Below the pieces are notes generated by a model. That model had not been told where the DNA came from, searched no databases, and was given only the letters and a program-made list of their open reading frames with translations. 64,000 bases of DNA from DYFC01 sp041658585 (lineage in GTDB: Bacteria; Nitrospirota; Thermodesulfovibrionia; Thermodesulfovibrionales; SM23-35). The stretch lies in NCBI GenBank assembly GCA_041658585.1, contig JBAZZX010000007.1, positions 27,074 through 91,073 of the forward strand, in the 5' to 3' direction. Shown piece after piece: positions 54,628-62,641 of this stretch. The position numbers and the translations under genes are program-made. Position 1 is the first letter of the stretch. Each line of letters starts with the position of its first letter.

Positions 54628-56698
54628 ATGCTAAGACTTTATTCAATCTTTCACCTGAATCTCGCGTACTCATCAATTCCTGAATCGAAAAGAAAGGAAG
54701 TTATCGAGAAATGCTTTTGGCCACTTTTAACACTGGCAACTGAAGATAACATCCCTATTGCCATAGAAGCGCCTGCCTATACCCTTGAAGTCATTGCCGA
54801 ACTGGAGCCTTCCTGGATTGCTGAATTAAAAAAAGCCATAGATTAAAACATCGTTGAATTTATCGGTTCGGGATATTCGCAACTGATAGCTCCTTTGGTT
54901 CCTGCTGATGTGAATGAATGGAATCTAATGATAGGAAACAACCTATATGAACAACTAATTCATTATACACCTGCACTCTGGTATATCAATGAGCAGGCAT
55001 ATTCAGCAGGGATTGTTGAGCACTATGTCAAAATTGGAGCCAAGGCTATTATTATGGAGTGGAATAATCCACGGACATTGCATCCTGAGTGGGACGAAGA
55101 ATATCGTTACCATCCACAAATCGCTGTTGGTACAAACAGGAATGAGATAGCCGTTATCTGGAATGATTCGATAACCTTCCAAAAGTTCCAGCGTGCCGCA
55201 CAGGGTGATATTGATAAAGAAGATCTCATTTCATACCTGAGAATGTCTGTAGCTGAGAAAGATCGTTATTTCTGCTTATATGGCAATGATGCCGAAATAT
55301 TTGATTTCCGGCCCGGAAGGTTCAAGACGGAGCCTGAACTTAAGAGCATTCACGAGTGGGCAAAGATAAGGGACATCTATCACTTACTTAGAAATAATAC
55401 TAATTTCGAACTCATCTTTCCATCAGAAGTTCTCAAATCCTCAGACACACATCACGGATACGTCCCTTTATCTCTTGAGTCGGCAGTCCAGCCAATTCCT
55501 GTAAAGAAACAGCCAAAATACAATATCACAAGGTGGGCAGTTACCGGCAGTAACAATCTTTTTATCAATACAAAATGTTATGAGATATATCAAAGAGTGT
55601 TGAGGCTATCGAAACAAGATGACTTCTCAAAAGATAAACTTCTTGAGCTGCAGAAGGAACTCTGTTATCTGTGGTCAAGTGATTTTCGAACTCACATAAC
55701 ACAGGATCGCTGGGATTCGTTCTTAAAGAAGATTAATCATGTTTCCGAAGAGTTAACGAGAGATTTTAACAACTCAGGATACACTATTTTAAGTAATAGA
55801 AAAACTATATCGGTGAGCAACCTCCAGGGAATGATTTACATCGGGGAAATAGGCCATGGTGAGAATATGGATTTGCCGGTTTCCATAGAAGGCTTTAAGA
55901 TTAATAAGGATAACAAATTTTTACATGTAACCACCCCTTCAGTAGATGCAGTTTTCAATTGCAATAGAGGCCTTGCAATTCATAGTCTAAATATTTCCAG
56001 AGATTTCTGAACTTCCTTTATTCGGCACCGTTTCTCATGGTTATTTCAGAGATGTTGCATTGAGTGCGGACTGGTATTCAGGAAATACCGTATTACAGCG
56101 TCCCGGTAAATCACAAATAACAGACCTTAAGTCCGTAGATTATACATTTGAAAAGGGGACGAGTGATAAAGGAGAATGGTTAGGATGCTCCACTATAGTC
56201 ACTACAGATGCAGGCCCTGTTAAAAAGAGATATACAATTTTCAGAGACATCCCACAAATTAATGTTGATATTTATTTTGAGTGGTTAACCATTCCGCATG
56301 GATCTTTTAAGACAGGAATGATGACCCTGATGCCTGAATCATTTGAGAAAAATGATCTTTTTTATGCAACACATAATGGTGGATATGATTTTGAATTTTT
56401 TAAAATGGCAGGTTCAAGTATATTACACGATGCCCCGGGTTCAAGTATTGTCACAGCGTCACATGGATTAGGCGCAACAGAAGGCCTGATTGTAATAGCT
56501 GATTCCAGTAAGGGGCTTGCAGTCTTCTATGATCAAACGATATGCGCTGCAATGCCCATGGTAATATATAAAGAAGAGTTGCCGTCATTCTTTTGCCGTC
56601 TGATGTTTTCCTGCGGTGAGATGGATGAGAGCAGGGTCCAGGACGTGCCTGGACCATTACACTTTACTTATAGTATCAGTGGTTTAGAGGCTAAGTAA
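54628..56698 (+). pseudogene. GH57-like glycoside hydrolase, broken by a nonsense codon and a frameshift
   Basis: The frame begins MLRLYSIFHLNLAYSSIPES (residues 1-72), meets an in-frame TAA at 54844-54846, and continues in the same frame with NIVEFIGSGYSQLIAPLVPA and ADVNEWNLMIGNNLYEQL to a TGA at 56008-56010. The same protein goes on in another frame as SELPLFGTVSHGYFRDVA and SADWYSGNTVLQRPGKSQ, ending at 56698. About 690 codons would be expected intact. GH57 enzymes hydrolyse or transfer alpha-glucans or related sugars. The gene is inactive unless read through. Confidence 0.75.
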
Positions 56699-56702
56699 TA
56701 AT

Positions 56703-56897
56703 GTGAAAGGATGCCAAAAGACGGGCTTTATTGAATATGCAGGCTGGTGGGAAGAGCAGGATGTTCTTGAAAAAACAGTAAATAGTTTAAGATTATTGCA
56801 GGATGTGAATATAAGGCGGCATAGATCAATAATCGGCAAGACATATGTTGATGGACAGGGGGCGAGAAGGATTGTTGAAGACATATTGAAATATTAA
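56703..56897 (+). pseudogene. pseG: 3' remnant of PseG, second copy (64 codons)
   Basis: The GTG-started frame reads MKGCQKTGFIEYAGWW, EEQDVLEKTVNSLRLL, then the same LLQDVNIRRHRSIIGK tail. The AGWW motif is typical of the PseG C-terminal lobe. It starts five bases after the GH57 stop, without an N-terminal catalytic part. Confidence 0.65.
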
Positions 56898-56973
56898 AAG
56901 AGTCGCTGTTGTACTATCCTTTCTGCTAAAATATATTTCACAGCAGCTCATGGTTCGACATGCTCACCATGAC
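56792..56973. repeat. Segmental duplication, copy B
   Basis: Matches 51480-51661 with about 95% identity, including the leader and the first hairpin. It is followed by a small ORF and the third MNT/HEPN pair before the truncated pseI copy. Confidence 0.9.
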
Positions 56974-57058
56974 AATTATACGGCATCAATCATGTGTCAC
57001 CCTGAGCTTGTCGAAGGGTCACCATGACATTGTTTGTCACTGAGTCTGTCGAAGTATA
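56946..57058. repeat. GAGCTTGTCGA-type hairpins
   Basis: ATGGT and ACCCT stem units as in the 51.6 kb array, with TGACATTGTTTGTCACTGAG at the end. No coding potential. Confidence 0.85.
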
Positions 57059-57071
57059 AAGGAAGCTTCGT

Positions 57072-57158
57072 ATGCATACAGAGATTGAGGAGAGAGTTGA
57101 CAAATTAGAGGCTGACAAAAGTGCCGGACAATACAGGAGAGCAGTAAATGATATATAA
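57072..57158 (+). CDS. 28-codon ORF overlapping the MNT start
   Basis: ATG 57072 follows AAGGAAG by about seven bases and encodes MHTEIEERVDKLEADKSAGQ with eight more residues. The stop overlaps the MNT start. It may be the residue of an antitoxin or a coupling peptide. Expression is unproven. Confidence 0.35.
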   Translation: MHTEIEERVDKLEADKSAGQYRRAVNDI

Positions 57159-57546
57159 AGAATTGGATAGCCTCAGAAAAATATTCTACATGTATCCGGA
57201 AATAAAATTGGTATATTTTTTCGGATCAAGGGCCAAACGGTCACATGGACCGTTGAGCGATTATGATTTTGCGGTTTACTTTGGCGATACCAAAAAGAAA
57301 AAAATGTTTACGATTAAACTTGACCTCATTGCACAAATATGCCGCATACTGAAGTCTGACAGAGTCGATGTTGTTATTCTGAACCTGACAAAAAGTCCTG
57401 AACTGAAATATTCTGTTCTGAAAGAAGGAATTCTAATTTTCGAAAAAGAACCTTTTAAAGTAATTGTCGAACCAAAAATCCTGAATGAGTACTTTGATTT
57501 TAATATATTTCTTTCTAAATATGGTCATACAAAGGCTTATGCATGA
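57148..57546 (+). CDS. mntA: MNT-type nucleotidyltransferase (MntA-like), third pair
   Basis: The 132-residue protein has GS-X10-DYD (G26, S27, D38, D40 in VYFFGSRAKRSHGPLSDYDF) and DVVILNL as third acid region. AGGAG precedes the ATG by seven bases. It overlaps the HEPN gene as ATGA. Order is MNT then HEPN. The pair is inserted between the PseG remnant and the truncated pseI copy. Confidence 0.87.
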   Translation: MIYKELDSLRKIFYMYPEIKLVYFFGSRAKRSHGPLSDYDFAVYFGDTKKKKMFTIKLDLIAQICRILKSDRVDVVILNLTKSPELKYSVLKEGILIFEKEPFKVIVEPKILNEYFDFNIFLSKYGHTKAYA

Positions 57547-57968
57547 GCAACATTAAAGCAATAGAAAACAAAATAAGTTCGGCAAAAAAATACCTGACCA
57601 TCCTGAAAAGATATAGGGGATTTTCAAAAGAGAAGATACGGAACAATACGGATATCAGAGGGGCTGTTGAACGCTATCTGTATCTTGCCGTTCAATCGGT
57701 AATTGATCTGGCTGAGGCGGTAATAGCCCACAATGATTTCAGGAAGCCCACCACAATGAGCGAGGCATTTTATATTCTGAACGAAGAAAAGATTATCCCG
57801 GACAAATTGACCGAAAAACTGGGCAGGATGGTCGGATTCAGGAATGTACTCGCGCATGATTATGAGGACATTGATTATGATATTGTCTGCGATGTTCTTC
57901 AAAAAGGATTAAAAGATATTGAAGTCTTCCTGAAAATGATATCAAAGAAACTGGACATAAAATCCTAA
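57543..57968 (+). CDS. hepT: HEPN-domain RNase toxin (HepT-like), third pair
   Basis: The 141-residue protein carries R100-N-V-L-A-H105-D-Y107 (GFRNVLAHDYED), the RX4HXY catalytic motif, and the DUF86 helices AVERYLYLAVQSVIDLAEAV and FRKPTTMSEAF. It is close in layout to the 42.6 kb HepT, but the gene order relative to its MNT partner is reversed. Confidence 0.87.
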   Translation: MSNIKAIENKISSAKKYLTILKRYRGFSKEKIRNNTDIRGAVERYLYLAVQSVIDLAEAVIAHNDFRKPTTMSEAFYILNEEKIIPDKLTEKLGRMVGFRNVLAHDYEDIDYDIVCDVLQKGLKDIEVFLKMISKKLDIKS

Positions 57969-57982
57969 ACAGGTGAAAAGAC

Positions 57983-58385
57983 TTGATTCAGATTAAAATC
58001 GAAAACCGGAATATCGGCGATGACCATCCCGTCTTTATCATCGCCGAACTTTCCGCCAATCACCGGCAGAAATACGAGCTTGCCGTGGAAACCATTAAGG
58101 CCATGAAAGAGTCCGGGGCGGATGCGGTTAAGCTTCAGACCTATACTCCGGACACAATCACGATTGATTCAGACAATGATTATTTTCAGATAAAGCAGGG
58201 AATTTTCGCGGTCGCTGTTTGTGGTAAATGACATCAAAGCCGGGGAAGTATTCACAGAAATAAACGTCAGATCGATAAGGCCGGGGTTCGGATTACATCC
58301 AAGACATCTGCGGGATATTTTAGGGAAAAGATCCACGAAAGATATCGGTAGAGGAACTCCTTTGAGCTGGGATATGGTAGAGTAG
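57983..58385 (+). pseudogene. pseI: PseI second copy with internal deletion and frameshift
   Basis: The first about 75 codons match the intact pseI almost exactly, reading IGDDHPVFIIAELSANHRQK to DYFQIKQG. The sequence then jumps to the C-terminal antifreeze-like part (SRSLFVVNDIKAGEV in another frame). Comparison shows 647 bases missing between two AAAGCAGGGA repeats, which shifts the frame and ends the first part at 58231. TTG 57983 has AGGTG seven bases before it. It cannot make a functional synthase. Confidence 0.9.
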
Positions 58386-58419
58386 AGACCCCAAAAGGGT
58401 TCGAGGATTCCAGGGGTCG

Positions 58420-58887
58420 AGGATTCAAGTGTATAACTGCAGGGTTCAAGGATCCAAGGATTCGAGGATTCAAGTGACAGAGTTGAAAAGAAGAAACAAG
58501 GGTTCTAATCATTTCTTTTCCAGGCTCCTGATAAGAGATTTCAGCATCCTTTCTATATCTCCAAGACTGCTTTGACATTCCAATAGTTGTTCGGATTCGA
58601 GATACTCTAAGTATTTGTCGTTTCATTTTCCCTCGATCCCTGTTTTATCAGTGTTCCCTTGAATCCTCGAATCCTGGAATCCTTGACCCCTTGCCTTATT
58701 TTGTTTCTACCCTTGAATCCTTGAATCCTGGTATCCTTGGCCCCTTGTCTTTTCGCCTTATTTCAACAGTTTTACCCCTTGCCCCATGTTTTTAATTTTT
58801 TTCCCTTGAATCCTCGAATCCTGGAATCCTTGGCCCCTTGTCTTTAATTGTTTTCCCTTGAATCCTTGACCCTTTGAACCCTATTAT
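58420..58887. repeat. Left inverted copy of the four-helix-gene region and GGATTC-rich repeats
   Basis: This stretch is the reverse complement of parts of 61935-62590. It contains a 3' fragment of the four-helix gene and long runs of AATCCT(C/T)GAATCCTTGGCCCC-type repeats, including CCCCATGTTTTTAATTTTTT as in the right arm. No gene of its own is seen in 58386-58887. Confidence 0.85.
58509..58610 (-). pseudogene. 3' fragment of a four-helix-bundle protein gene (inverted)
   Basis: The minus strand encodes the last 33 codons of the 62120-62479 gene: LEYLESEQLLECQSSLGDIE and RMLKSLIRSLEKK, then stop. The 5' two-thirds are missing, and different repeats follow. Confidence 0.85.
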
Positions 58888-59148
58888 ATGTATATGGAAG
58901 ATTTTATAACCAATCCTCACGAAAAAGCGATATGCGAGAAGTGCGAGTTTGAGTATTTAAAGAGCGAATTTTGCAAAGACTGTTACATCGACGCCCATGT
59001 CGTCAACAAATCCCACTCATGGTTTGAGAATGAGGACTTCAGGAAATTTGCAGTCTATGAAGGAATTAACCTTGGCGAGCTTATTGATTATGACATCCGC
59101 AGAATCCTGTTCGTTGCCATGTCGAAGATAGAGAACGATATTCTGTGA
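58888..59148 (+). CDS. Small Cys-rich protein coupled to the glycosyltransferase-methyltransferase gene
   Basis: The 86-residue protein has AICEKCEFEYLKSEFCKDCY, a CxxC...CxxC zinc-finger-like arrangement (C17/C20, C29/C32 region), then a helical tail. It overlaps the next gene by four bases (GTGA). It may be a metal-binding partner or adaptor for that enzyme. No family is recognised. Confidence 0.6.
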   Translation: MYMEDFITNPHEKAICEKCEFEYLKSEFCKDCYIDAHVVNKSHSWFENEDFRKFAVYEGINLGELIDYDIRRILFVAMSKIENDIL

Positions 59149-61973
59149 AGCCCACAATCCTGGGGATTATGCGCCCCAACAACTTTGAGCTCCTAAAAAA
59201 CATTTATGCCCTCGATAAGTTCGATTTCGTTCTTTACCATCCTGCCGTGGAAAATAAATTCATAGAGAGCGGGATGAAATACGAGAGCCTTTACAAGTAT
59301 TTCAGTCATGATGTAATGAGTAAATCAAACGCTGCTTTTCTCAGGATAGGACCTCAATGGGAACATCTCCTGAACAACCAAAACTTTCAAAATGAATTCG
59401 TCATCAAAAACAAGCAGTATTTCGATCTGATCAGGAACGATATAAACGCTCTCTTCCTTGATCAGTCCCATTCATGCATCCTTCTGATAGAGGCATTCAA
59501 GAATCTTTACTTACAGAAAAACCTCTGCCTTGTTTTGGTCTGGACGGATGTCATACATGACATCAAGGCTCTTACTTATATAGCGCAGAAATATGGTGTG
59601 AAGGTTTTGCAGCTAATGCATGGAGGTATTCTGGGATTTAAAGTTGGCCACTTTGAATCAAAAATTCATTCTGACAGGGTTGCCGGATTTGGGCGACATC
59701 ATCTGGATTTTTTCCAGAACCAAAGTAATCTCAGTGAGGAAATTATAATTACGGGCGATCCCGAAAAAGATGAGTTCTTTGACGGAAGTATAGCTTACGA
59801 CAAGGAAAAACTGTGTCACGAGTTAGGCTTTGATTCTCACTCCAAAATAGTCTTCTTCGCCTCAACATGGACCAGCGCTTTTTCCATTGGAAGTTTCAGG
59901 AACATTCAGGAGACCACGATAAAAGGATTTCTGAAGGCGTTCAAAAAACTCCAGGATGAAGTTCCCGATATTCAGTTGGCAATCAAACTGCATCCCACAG
60001 AATACGGTAAATCCGACCTTTACAAGCAGCTTGCCGATGAAGCAGGGGTAAAAAATTACCGGACCTTTGAGAGCAACCTCTATGAATTGCTGTACATATG
60101 TGACATCTACACCGGCTTCAGATCATCGATTATTATTAATGCCCTGATTTTTGGCAAGCCGGTTCTCCTGTTTGACTTTTATGAAATCTCCGATCATAAG
60201 TTCTTTGAGGGGCTCGCGATCAAATGGATATTTAAACCGGAGGACATTTATCCGAATCTGAAAATATATCTCTTCGACAAAGATGCAATCGATGAGATGA
60301 AGAAGCTCATTCCGAAATCCGTCGAGTACTTCAACTATAAATCGGACGGACAGGCCACAAAACGGGTGATTGACCTTGTCTGCGAAATGGCTGAAGAGAC
60401 GTTGTCGGCGCCGGTGAAGGAGAAGGTTGTCGATATTAGCGCTGGACAACCCAATTCAAAGGACAACGTCATCCTTGATGCAATAGTTTTTGGGAGCAAT
60501 AAGGTCCTGTTCATGAATTCTATGAAGAACCTCAACATGGATGAGTTATTGAAAAGAAAAGGCGCCTCCGCATTATATTTCGTCGAAGATGGGTCACCCT
60601 CCCCTAACCCCTCCCCTCAAGGGAGGGGCAAAAGCGGAGGATACTCCCCTCAGGATGAGGAATACACACCTCTGCACCCTTCTCAAGAGGGGTCTATCCT
60701 CTCTGCACAAAATGTTCTTTATCTTGATCTTAAGAATGAATCGATAGACTCGCTTGGGCTTGAGAAGGAATCCTTTGACTATATAGTCTTCAGGAATTCT
60801 CTTGAAACGTTGTACGATCCGTGGACGTGGCTGAAGGACATGCATTCATATCTAAAACCGGACGGGAAGGTCCTGATCGAAACGGCAAATATCCGCAACC
60901 TGAATGTCTTCTCTTCAATCATCAACGGCTATTTCACTTATTCCGACAATGGAATCGTCACTTTCAACAGTCTCCGGTTTTTCACTCCTGCCGAACTTTC
61001 GATCCATGCCGTAAATGCCGGATATGAGATCGTTGATGTCCATCACTTTATTGATACGTCTCTGGGAAACCAGCCTCAGGTCGTGCCGGGACAGGCATAC
61101 AATTTTCAGGGCAGCAATTTTGTCATAGATAGTATCCCGGGGGAAAGCCTTTTGGAGATGTATTCAGACCGTTCACTCATAACCATGAAGAAACAGGATG
61201 CCGGCGGCAGTTTCATTTCTCCTCTTCATCTCCCAAAGCCGGAGGATTACTTCGAGAACCCGCGTCTGGATCTGATCGAAATGATGGACAAGGCGCCTGA
61301 GACAATCCTTGAAATAGGATGCGGCATCGGCACGACCTGTGTCGCGATCAGGAACAGGTATCCAGCATGCAAGACCATAGGAATAGATATAGATGAGAAG
61401 TCAATTCAGAAGGCCTCATCAGTCATTGATAAAGCAATTGTCGCAGACATCGAGAAGACCGAACTGTCGAAACTCGGCATTGAAGAAGAAAGCCTTGACT
61501 ATATCCTCTATGGCGATGTGCTGGAACATTTCGAAAACCCCTGGGAGATACTTCGAAAACATAAAAAATATCTGAAACCGGACGGTCAGATACTCGCCAG
61601 CATCCCTAATATCAGGCACAATTCAGTCCTCGCTTCTTTGCTCTACGGTCGCTGGACCTATGCGCCTTCCGGCATTCTGGATGTAACTCACCTCAGATTT
61701 TTCACTCTCCGTGAGATTAAGAGGTTATTCCGGTCGGCAGGACTGTATCTTTATGATATTAAAGGCAACCCCGACATAAAGCCGGAGGACCTGAATCTAC
61801 CTCCCGAATTTGCTCAGTTTTCCTTCAACATCCAGAACCTGAGACTGGAAAATATTCCGAGAGAGGAAGTCCCGGAGTTCTCGATCATCCAGTTCCTTGT
61901 TAAGGCAGGGAAGCAAGGGGTAAAGACAAGGGGCCAAGGATTCAAGGATTCGAGGATTCAAGAGCAAAAATAA
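59145..61973 (+). CDS. Glycosyltransferase - methyltransferase (tandem) fusion protein
   Basis: Starting GTG 59145, the 942-residue protein has a GT-B-like capsule/teichoic-type transferase at about 1-420 (VLQLMHGGILGFKVGHFESK; IITGDPEKDEFFDG; AIKLHPTEYGKSDLY; FRSSIIINALIFGKPVLLFD). A first methyltransferase-like domain lacks a recognisable SAM motif I and is interrupted at residues about 483-523 by a repeat-derived peptide. A complete methyltransferase at about 720-900 follows (ILEIGCGIGTTCVAIRNRYP; YGDVLEHFENPWEIL). The last about 18 residues (GVKTRGQGFKDSRIQEQK) come from the GGATTC repeats. Its product would transfer a sugar-like unit and methylate it. Confidence 0.82.
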   Translation: MKPTILGIMRPNNFELLKNIYALDKFDFVLYHPAVENKFIESGMKYESLYKYFSHDVMSKSNAAFLRIGPQWEHLLNNQNFQNEFVIKNKQYFDLIRNDINALFLDQSHSCILLIEAFKNLYLQKNLCLVLVWTDVIHDIKALTYIAQKYGVKVLQLMHGGILGFKVGHFESKIHSDRVAGFGRHHLDFFQNQSNLSEEIIITGDPEKDEFFDGSIAYDKEKLCHELGFDSHSKIVFFASTWTSAFSIGSFRNIQETTIKGFLKAFKKLQDEVPDIQLAIKLHPTEYGKSDLYKQLADEAGVKNYRTFESNLYELLYICDIYTGFRSSIIINALIFGKPVLLFDFYEISDHKFFEGLAIKWIFKPEDIYPNLKIYLFDKDAIDEMKKLIPKSVEYFNYKSDGQATKRVIDLVCEMAEETLSAPVKEKVVDISAGQPNSKDNVILDAIVFGSNKVLFMNSMKNLNMDELLKRKGASALYFVEDGSPSPNPSPQGRGKSGGYSPQDEEYTPLHPSQEGSILSAQNVLYLDLKNESIDSLGLEKESFDYIVFRNSLETLYDPWTWLKDMHSYLKPDGKVLIETANIRNLNVFSSIINGYFTYSDNGIVTFNSLRFFTPAELSIHAVNAGYEIVDVHHFIDTSLGNQPQVVPGQAYNFQGSNFVIDSIPGESLLEMYSDRSLITMKKQDAGGSFISPLHLPKPEDYFENPRLDLIEMMDKAPETILEIGCGIGTTCVAIRNRYPACKTIGIDIDEKSIQKASSVIDKAIVADIEKTELSKLGIEEESLDYILYGDVLEHFENPWEILRKHKKYLKPDGQILASIPNIRHNSVLASLLYGRWTYAPSGILDVTHLRFFTLREIKRLFRSAGLYLYDIKGNPDIKPEDLNLPPEFAQFSFNIQNLRLENIPREEVPEFSIIQFLVKAGKQGVKTRGQGFKDSRIQEQK
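60593..60713. repeat. Palindromic C/G-rich element inserted in frame
   Basis: The stretch from CACCCTCCCCTAACCCCTCC contains the hairpin CCCCTCCC-CTCAA-GGGAGGGG and a second hairpin-like CCCTTCTCAAGAGGGG. In the host frame it gives SPSPNPSPQGRGKSGG, a peptide well known from such repeat insertions. The frame stays open. Confidence 0.9.
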
Positions 61974-62110
61974 GGCAGAAAACAAAATAAGACAAGGGGC
62001 CAAGGATTCAAGGATTCGAGGATTCAAGGGAAAAAATTAAAAACATGGGGCAAGGGGTAAAACTGTTGAAATAAGGCGAAAAGACATGGGGCCAAGGATT
62101 TGAGGGAAAG
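61935..62110. repeat. Right repeat arm, GGATTCAAGG-type repeats
   Basis: Direct GGATTCAAGGATTCGAGG repeats and GGGGCAAGGGGTAAAACTG segments, which are the reverse complement of the left arm near 58736-58850. The first part overlaps the end of the fusion gene. Confidence 0.88.
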
Positions 62111-62119
62111 GCATAATAA

Positions 62120-62479
62120 ATGTTAAGAAATTACAAGGATTTGAATGTTTGGCAAAAGGCATATCACTTTTGTTTGGATGTATATCGTATCACCAAAAAA
62201 TTCCCCAGGGAAGAGAATTTTTGTATGGTCTCTCAAATGAGGCGGGCTGCGATTTCAGTCCCATCAAATATTGCAGAGGGATATGGAAGAAAGACAACTA
62301 AGGAATATATTCAGTTTTTGTACATTGCATATGGCTCTCTTTGTGAACTGGAAACTCAGATTCTCTTGTCTGGCGATTTAGAGTATCTCGAATCTGAACA
62401 ACTATTGGAATGTCAAAGCGGTCTTGGAGATATAGAAAGGATGCTGAAATCTCTTATCAGGAGCCTGGAAAAGAAATGA
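62120..62479 (+). CDS. Four-helix-bundle protein (23S rRNA IVS/S23 family)
   Basis: This 119-residue protein belongs to the TIGR02436 family: DLNVWQKAYHFCLDVYRITK, REENFCMVSQMRRAAISVPS, NIAEGYGRKTTKEYIQFLYI, LCELETQILLSG. Such proteins often sit in rRNA intervening sequences or alone in genomes with many repeats. A related group (Avd) assists diversity-generating retroelements, but no reverse transcriptase is present here. AAAGG lies nine bases before the ATG. Both sides are repeat DNA, so it may be carried by them. Confidence 0.9.
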   Translation: MLRNYKDLNVWQKAYHFCLDVYRITKKFPREENFCMVSQMRRAAISVPSNIAEGYGRKTTKEYIQFLYIAYGSLCELETQILLSGDLEYLESEQLLECQSGLGDIERMLKSLIRSLEKK

Positions 62480-62590
62480 TTAGCACCCTTGTTTCTTCTT
62501 TTCAACTCTGTCACTTGAATCCTCGAATCCTTGGATCCTGCAGTCATACACTTGAATCCTTGAATCCTCGAATCCTTGAACCCTTTTTTT
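62480..62590. repeat. Repeat tail after the four-helix gene
   Basis: TTGAATCCTCGAATCCTTGG-type units and the ACTCTGTCACTTGAATCC segment match the inverse of 58425-58505. Together with 61935-62110 they form the right arm of the inverted pair. Confidence 0.85.
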
Positions 62591-62641
62591 CTTCAATTGA
62601 ATTAAAGAAGACTACAATAATATATAAGGAGAAGCTGATAT

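Noticed and set aside
58267..58626. 119-codon minus-strand ORF
   Set aside because: Reads across the pseI remnant, the repeats and the inverted four-helix fragment in the wrong frame; a chance frame.
62120..62479. Four-helix-bundle protein as Avd of a diversity-generating retroelement
   Set aside because: The fold is shared, but no reverse transcriptase and no template/variable repeat pair with adenine-biased changes is in the window.
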